From NCBI GenBank assembly GCA_036351675.1, contig JAZBPO010000003.1:1-25999 (forward strand): 25,999 nucleotides of DNA, written 5' to 3'. This document shows positions 21,834-25,999 of this stretch, one piece after another (positions within the stretch are counted from its first letter, which is position 1; each line of letters starts with the position of its first letter). A program made the translations under genes and the position numbers. The notes under the pieces were generated by a model. It was not told where the DNA came from, ran no database searches, and saw nothing but the letters and a program-made list of their open reading frames with translations. Source of the stretch: JAZBPO01 sp036351675 (lineage in GTDB: Bacteria > Pseudomonadota > Gammaproteobacteria > Pseudomonadales > Azotimanducaceae).

Positions 21834-23537
21834 TCAGGCGCCCTCGAGATGCACGACGCCGAGCTGCAGCTGCTCGCTGCCGCGCCAGCGATTCACCTCG
21901 AGACGATAGAGCAGGCGTACCCGCGACGGCGGCGCATCCCAGCCCTGCTCGACGCCACCGAAGGCGATGGCACCGATGCCGCGGCGAGAACCCTTCGCGA
22001 GGCGCAGGCGGACGTGTGCCTCGCCGATGACGCGCACGTCCTCGACCTCGAACTCGCCGTCGAAGACCGGCTCCGGGAAGGCCGCACCCCAGGGACCTGC
22101 GGTCTCCAGGCGACGGGCCGTGGTCAGGTCCAGCTCGGCCGCCGTGAGTTCGCCGTCGGAGAGCTGCACGCGGGCGAGATCCGCTTCCGTCAGCTGCTCG
22201 CGCACGACGGCGTCGAAGGCCCGCGCGAAGCGCGCCAGGTCCGCGGTCGCGAGCGTGAGGCCGGCCGCCATGGCGTGGCCGCCGAAGGCCCGCACCAGGG
22301 TCGGATGACGCGTCGCCACGGTCTCGATGGCGTCACGGACGTGCAGGCCCGGGACGGACCGCGCCGATCCCCGGAGCACGCCCGGCTCGGCCTCCGCGAA
22401 GGCGACGACGGGCCGATGGAGGCGCTCCTTCACGCGGCCCGCGACGATGCCGACGACGCCGGCGTGCCAGGCCGGGTCGTGCAGGCACAGGCCCCAGTCG
22501 TCGGGCAGCTCCGCGGCCAGGCTCGCGGCGACCGCACTCATGTCGGCCTCGATCTCCCGGCGTTCGCGGTTGATCGCATCGAGGCGTGCGGCCAGGTCCC
22601 GCGCACGCAGCGGATCGTCGGTCAGCAGCAGTTCGACGCCGAGGGTCATGTCCTCGAGACGGCCCGCGGCGTTCAGCCGCGGTGCGAGGGCGAAGGCGAG
22701 ATCCGAGGCCCGGAGGTGGGCACGGTCGCGTCCGGCCACGTCCGCGAGGGCGCGGATGCCCATGCAGGACCGACCAGCGCGCATGCGCCGGAGCCCCTGT
22801 TCCACGAGGACGCGGTTGGGCCGGCCGAGCGGCACCACGTCCGCGACGGTGCCGAGGGCGACGAGGTCGAGCCAGGCCGCGAGATTCACCCCCTCCGCCT
22901 CACCGCGGGCACGCAGCCGGCGCCGCAGCGCGACGAGCAGGAAGAACACCACGCCGACGCCGGCGAGTTCCAGGAACGGCGAGGCCGGGTCCAGGCGCGG
23001 GTTCGTGATCGCGGCCGCGGCGGGCAGTACGGCGCCGGGCAGATGATGGTCCGTCACGACGACGTCCACGCCCGCGGCACGCGCCGCAGCGACGCCCTCC
23101 ACGCTGGCGATGCCGTTGTCGACGGTGACGATCAGGTCGGGGGGATCGGCGTCGAGGAGATCCTCGACGATGCCCGGAGACAGGCCATAGCCGTGCACGA
23201 AGCGGTCCGGAACGCGGAACGCCACCTGCGGGAAACCGAGCGCCCGGAGGCCGCGCACGGCGAGCGCCGTGCCGGTCGCACCGTCCGCGTCGTAGTCCCC
23301 GACGATGCAGACGCGCTCACCGCGGTCCCGGGCCGCGAGCAGTCGCGCGGCGGCCGCGTCGAGACCCGGCAGGCCTTCGGGATCGGGTAGACCGTCGAGG
23401 CCGCGCTCCAGTGCGCCGGCCTCGCTCACGCCACGGGCGGCGTAGATGCGCGCGAGCAGCGGCTCGACGCCGGCAGCCCTCAGCGCGGCCAGGGCCGCTG
23501 CGGGCGCGACCCTGCGTTCGATGCGCGGCGCCGTCAC
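21834..23537 (-). CDS. recJ: Single-stranded-DNA-specific exonuclease RecJ
   Basis: A 567-aa 5'-3' single-strand exonuclease of recombination and mismatch repair. DHH-family metal motifs are present: VGDYDADGATGT (motif I, about 79-90), TVDNGI (138-143) and VTDHH (161-165). The DHHA1-type motif FGGHAMAAGLTLA follows, and a C-terminal OB fold ends in the GSEQLQLGVVHL strand. Length is normal. The start is GTG 23537, overlapping the hom stop as GTGA, so translation is coupled to hom. In E. coli and relatives recJ is followed directly by prfB; here the amidohydrolase and a second recJ tail intervene, so prfB is probably no longer co-transcribed with recJ. Confidence 0.96.
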   Translation of the reverse strand: MTAPRIERRVAPAAALAALRAAGVEPLLARIYAARGVSEAGALERGLDGLPDPEGLPGLDAAAARLLAARDRGERVCIVGDYDADGATGTALAVRGLRALGFPQVAFRVPDRFVHGYGLSPGIVEDLLDADPPDLIVTVDNGIASVEGVAAARAAGVDVVVTDHHLPGAVLPAAAAITNPRLDPASPFLELAGVGVVFFLLVALRRRLRARGEAEGVNLAAWLDLVALGTVADVVPLGRPNRVLVEQGLRRMRAGRSCMGIRALADVAGRDRAHLRASDLAFALAPRLNAAGRLEDMTLGVELLLTDDPLRARDLAARLDAINRERREIEADMSAVAASLAAELPDDWGLCLHDPAWHAGVVGIVAGRVKERLHRPVVAFAEAEPGVLRGSARSVPGLHVRDAIETVATRHPTLVRAFGGHAMAAGLTLATADLARFARAFDAVVREQLTEADLARVQLSDGELTAAELDLTTARRLETAGPWGAAFPEPVFDGEFEVEDVRVIGEAHVRLRLAKGSRRGIGAIAFGGVEQGWDAPPSRVRLLYRLEVNRWRGSEQLQLGVVHLEGA

Positions 23538-24868
23538 GCCTTCGCGTCGACGGGATCCAGGCTCTCCACACGCAACCGCGTGACCGGGGACCGCACGTCC
23601 TCGAGCGCCTCGATCGCGCGCAGCGCGGCTTCGAGCTGCGCTTCCTTCACGCGCTGCGTGAGGATGATGATCGGCACCCAGGCCTCGCCGCCGAGGGCAC
23701 GGATCTCCGACTCCTTCTGGATCACCGCCTCGATGCTGATGCCCTCGTCGGCCAGCAGCGTCGCGATGCGTGCGAGCACGCCGGGTGCGTCGAGGGCGAG
23801 GATGCGCAGGTAGTAGGCGGAAGTGACCGCGCCGATGGGCAGGATGGGCAGATCCGAGAGCGCCTCGGCGTGGAATGCGAGCGGCGGCACGCGCTGCGCC
23901 GCCGGCGCGTCGACGGCGCGCGCGACGTCGACGAGATCGGCGATGACCGACGAAGCCGTCGGCTCGCCCCCTGCGCCCGGGCCGTAGTACAGCGTGGGGC
24001 CCACCGCGTCGGAGGCGACGAGCACGGCGTTCATGACGCCGTCCACGTTGGCCAGGAGCTGCTTCTCGGGCACGAGCGTCGGGTGCACGCGCAGTTCGAT
24101 GCCCGCTTCCGTCGCCCGGGTCATGGCGAGCGGCTTGATGCGATAGCCCAGCTCCTCGGCATAGGCGATGTCAGTCCGCGTGACGACGTCGATGCCTTCC
24201 GTGTAGCCGGCGGCGAACTGCAGCGGCACGCCGAAGGCGATGGAGGCGAGGATCGTCAGCTTGTGGGCGGCATCGGTGCCGTCCACGTCGAAGGTGGGAT
24301 CGAGCTCCGCGTAGCCGAGGCGCTGCGCCTCGGCGAGCACGTCGTCGAAGTCGCGCCCCGTGCTGCGCATCTCCGAGAGCACGAAGTTCGACGTGCCGTT
24401 GACGATGCCGGCCAGCCAGCCGATGCGGTTCGCGGCCAGACCCTCGCGGATCGCCTTGATGAGCGGGATGCCACCCGCCACGGCCGCCTCGAAGGCGACG
24501 CTGACGCCCTTTGCCTCGGCGGCCGCGAAGATCTCGTTGCCGTGCTCGGCGACGAGGGCCTTGTTCGCCGTCACCACGTGCTTGCCGGCCTCGATGGCGC
24601 GCAGCACGAGATCGCGCGCGAGCGTGGTGCCGCCGATGAGTTCGACCAGCACGTCGACGTCGTCGGCGTCCGCCACCGCGAGCACGTCCCGTTCGACGCG
24701 CGCGCCGCGCAGCTCCAGGTCCGGACGGTCGCGCCGGAGCCCGAGGACGGTCACGTCGAGGCGTCGGCCGGCGCGGCGGGCGATCTCGTCACCGTTGCGC
24801 GTGAGGACGTCGAAGACGGCACCGCCGACGGTGCCGAGGCCGCAGAGGCCCAGCCTGATCGCTTGCAC
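23534..24868 (-). CDS. hom: Homoserine dehydrogenase
   Basis: A 444-aa enzyme reducing aspartate semialdehyde to homoserine, the branch point to threonine and methionine. It starts with GTG 24868, preceded by GGGGAG at good spacing; the frame extends to 25009, but only as shadow of dsbC. The NAD(P) site is GLCGLGTVGGAV (about 7-18), followed by VVTANKALVAEHG and the catalytic-domain signature AGGIPLIKAIREGLAANRI, then GIVNGTSNFVLSEM. A C-terminal ACT domain (GVLARIATLLADEGISIEAVI) suggests feedback control by threonine. In Pseudomonas the order dsbC-hom-thrC is known; here no thrC follows, and recJ overlaps the hom stop by four bases. Two strong GC hairpins precede the gene. Confidence 0.96.
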   Translation of the reverse strand: MQAIRLGLCGLGTVGGAVFDVLTRNGDEIARRAGRRLDVTVLGLRRDRPDLELRGARVERDVLAVADADDVDVLVELIGGTTLARDLVLRAIEAGKHVVTANKALVAEHGNEIFAAAEAKGVSVAFEAAVAGGIPLIKAIREGLAANRIGWLAGIVNGTSNFVLSEMRSTGRDFDDVLAEAQRLGYAELDPTFDVDGTDAAHKLTILASIAFGVPLQFAAGYTEGIDVVTRTDIAYAEELGYRIKPLAMTRATEAGIELRVHPTLVPEKQLLANVDGVMNAVLVASDAVGPTLYYGPGAGGEPTASSVIADLVDVARAVDAPAAQRVPPLAFHAEALSDLPILPIGAVTSAYYLRILALDAPGVLARIATLLADEGISIEAVIQKESEIRALGGEAWVPIIILTQRVKEAQLEAALRAIEALEDVRSPVTRLRVESLDPVDAKA

Positions 24869-24916
24869 GTACGCTCCCCGGGTCTCGAAAGAAGCGCGAA
24901 GGTAGAGGCGGGGGTC

Positions 24917-24934
24917 GGGCGCGTCAACGCGCCC
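24917..24934. terminator. GC-rich hairpin 2 in the dsbC-hom gap
   Basis: GGGCGCG (24917-24923) and CGCGCCC (24928-24934) pair perfectly over 7 bp across a 4-base TCAA loop. This is the hom-proximal member of two adjacent hairpins in the 103-bp gap. No T-tract follows toward hom, so it may act as a partial terminator, a pause site or an RNA stabiliser. Confidence 0.45.
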
Positions 24935-24941
24935 GGAGAGA

Positions 24942-24963
24942 CGCCCCGCCAGCGGGCGGGGCG
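24942..24963. terminator. GC-rich hairpin 1 after dsbC
   Basis: CGCCCCGCC (24942-24950) and GGCGGGGCG (24955-24963) form a perfect 9-bp, all G/C stem with a 4-base loop, 8 bases after the dsbC stop in the direction of transcription. The following minus-strand sequence TCTCTCC is only weakly T-rich. A terminator for dsbC is the simplest reading. Confidence 0.55.
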
Positions 24964-24971
24964 AGGGCGGG

Positions 24972-25730
24972 TCAGCGGCCCAGCAGGCCCATCTCGGCGG
25001 CCAGCGCATCGGCCGGCATGTAGCCCGGGAGCATGCGGCCGTCCTCGAGGAACAGCGCCGGCGTACCGCGTACGCCCATGCGCTGACCGAGGCGATACTG
25101 CGCCGCGACCGGATTGGCGCAGGAGCGCGGCTCCACGGGCTCTCCGGACTTCAGACGCGTGAGTGCGGTCTGCGGATCCTCGGCGCACCAGGCCGACACG
25201 AGCTTGTCGGCGGTCGCCGAGCCGACGCCGGCACGCGGGTACGCGAGATAACGCACCTCGATCCCCATCTCGTTCAGTGCCGGCACCTCACGATGCAGGC
25301 GCTGGCAGAATCCGCAATCGACGTCCGTGAAGACGCTGACGACGCCGCGGCGCTCACCGTCGGGCGCGAACACGATCATGTCCTGCTCGTCGACCTCATC
25401 GAGCATGAGCCGGCGACGGGCGGAGCGCAGGTCCTCGGTCCGGTTCACGAAGCCGCCGTCGACGATGGCGTAGAGATCGCCGGCGACGACGTGCTTCGCA
25501 TCCGGCGTCGCGTAGTAGGCGCCGCCGTCCTCGAGCTGCACGGCGTAGAGGCCGGGCACCGATGCAGGCACCACTGCCGTGATCGGCATGGCAGGGCTCG
25601 CTTCCTTCAGGTTGGCGTAGATCCGTGCGGCATCCTCGCCTTCCAGGCGCGGCGTGTCCGCGGCGCCGACGCCCGTGGCGGCGAACGCGAGGGCGAGGCA
25701 GAAGGCGAAGGTCTTGATCAGGCTTCTCAT
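24972..25730 (-). CDS. dsbC: Periplasmic thiol:disulfide interchange protein DsbC
   Basis: A 252-aa disulfide isomerase that reshuffles wrong disulfides in the periplasm, kept reduced by DsbD. It has a signal peptide (MRSLIKTFAFCLALAFA, cleavage near VGA-AD). An N-terminal dimerisation domain (about 30-100, ending VVAGDLYAIVDGGFVNRT) is followed by a linker and a thioredoxin-fold domain. The active site is DVDCGFCQRLH (C139, C142), where E. coli has CGYC. The cis-Pro loop is RGTPALF (P224), and a second structural pair may be C182-C204. Length and layout match DsbC rather than DsbG. GGAG lies seven bases before the ATG. It lies directly downstream of xerD, as in E. coli. Confidence 0.94.
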   Translation of the reverse strand: MRSLIKTFAFCLALAFAATGVGAADTPRLEGEDAARIYANLKEASPAMPITAVVPASVPGLYAVQLEDGGAYYATPDAKHVVAGDLYAIVDGGFVNRTEDLRSARRRLMLDEVDEQDMIVFAPDGERRGVVSVFTDVDCGFCQRLHREVPALNEMGIEVRYLAYPRAGVGSATADKLVSAWCAEDPQTALTRLKSGEPVEPRSCANPVAAQYRLGQRMGVRGTPALFLEDGRMLPGYMPADALAAEMGLLGR

Positions 25731-25856
25731 GCAGTACTCCGATGCGTGGGCGGCCGGATGGCGCGGGCCCGTGAGCCGCGGCGCGCCGATTCTCGCACAA
25801 GCGGCCGATGCGCGCGGTCCACGGGTCCTGCGACCGCATGAGTCGCGCTTGGTTCC

Positions 25857-25868
25857 GTCCGCGCGGAC
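25857..25868. repeat. 12-bp perfect palindrome after xerD
   Basis: GTCCGCGCGGAC is its own reverse complement and begins 9 bases after the xerD stop. As RNA it could only make a short stem, so it could be part of a weak terminator or a protein site. The rest of the 146-bp xerD-dsbC gap shows no gene. Confidence 0.3.
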
Positions 25869-25876
25869 AGACGCTG

Positions 25877-25999
25877 TCAGCCGCGCGGATGGTGCTCCGC
25901 GTGGAGCTGCTTCAGGCGCGCCTGCGCGACGTGCGTGTAGATCTGGGTGGTCGAAAGGTCGGCATGGCCGAGGAGCAGCTGCACCACGCGCAGATCGGC
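25877..25999 (-). CDS. xerD: Tyrosine recombinase XerD, C-terminal end (5' part outside window)
   Basis: The last 40 codons enter from the right edge and stop at 25877. The visible end reads ADLRVVQLLLGHADLSTTQI, then YTHVAQARLKQLHAEHHPRG. The LLGHxDLSTTQIYTHV block includes the conserved His of the catalytic set (in LLGH) and the nucleophile Tyr (in QIYTH), which attacks DNA at dif when chromosome dimers are resolved. XerD is preferred over XerC or a phage integrase because of the HHPRG-type ending and the following dsbC and recJ, as in E. coli. Only the C-terminus is visible, so integrity of the rest cannot be judged. Confidence 0.92.
   Translation of the reverse strand, partial: ADLRVVQLLLGHADLSTTQIYTHVAQARLKQLHAEHHPRG

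Noticed and set aside
23411..25162. 583-codon plus-strand open frame opposite hom and recJ
   Set aside because: Shadow of hom; low-complexity charged translation.

Overview
The window is about 70% G+C, with densely packed genes and G/C-ending codons. The right-hand half keeps the gammaproteobacterial gene order xerD - dsbC - recJ - prfB - lysS, all on the minus strand and transcribed right to left. Together with the O-antigen-type wbpV-wbpL-wbpM trio, this points to a high-GC gammaproteobacterium. I cannot name the genus. No rRNA, tRNA, CRISPR array, transposase or integrase was seen.

Left part (1-6200). The window opens in the 3' part of a nitrile hydratase accessory gene. A decayed, internally deleted luciferase-like flavin oxidoreductase follows. 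Next come an FAD amine-oxidase-like protein (minus) diverging from a SAM methyltransferase (plus), a class II histone-deacetylase-like hydrolase (plus), and a two-gene membrane operon (minus): an ABA4-like DUF4281 protein overlapping a 275-aa membrane protein. A TetR regulator is divergent from that operon. The 85-bp gap between them carries an array of alternating inverted half-sites that overlaps the best promoter for the membrane operon.

Middle part (6119-16143). A minus-strand run of four tightly spaced genes reads ornithine aminotransferase, wbpV-like 4-reductase, wbpL/wecA-like sugar-1-phosphate transferase and wbpM-like 4,6-dehydratase. The last three would make UDP-QuiNAc-type sugar and load it on undecaprenyl phosphate. 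Divergent from the aminotransferase are a secreted metzincin-type metalloprotease and a LysE-type exporter with a TTG start. A probable lipoprotein amidase converges on them.

Right part (16163-25999). A compact translation and repair operon (prfB with its programmed +1 frameshift, lysS, ung, yciH, a SpoIIAA-like gene) lies downstream of recJ, hom, dsbC and xerD. Two features break the expected order. hom sits directly against recJ (GTGA overlap), with no thrC between them. A secreted amidohydrolase of lower G+C, in the opposite orientation, lies between recJ and prfB. The prfB-side flank of that insert holds a second, frameshifted copy of the last ~70 bp of recJ. It differs from the working copy largely at silent positions. 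This suggests that the segment arrived by recombination at the recJ tail, bringing or leaving behind a diverged recJ end. I consider it the most informative structural observation here.
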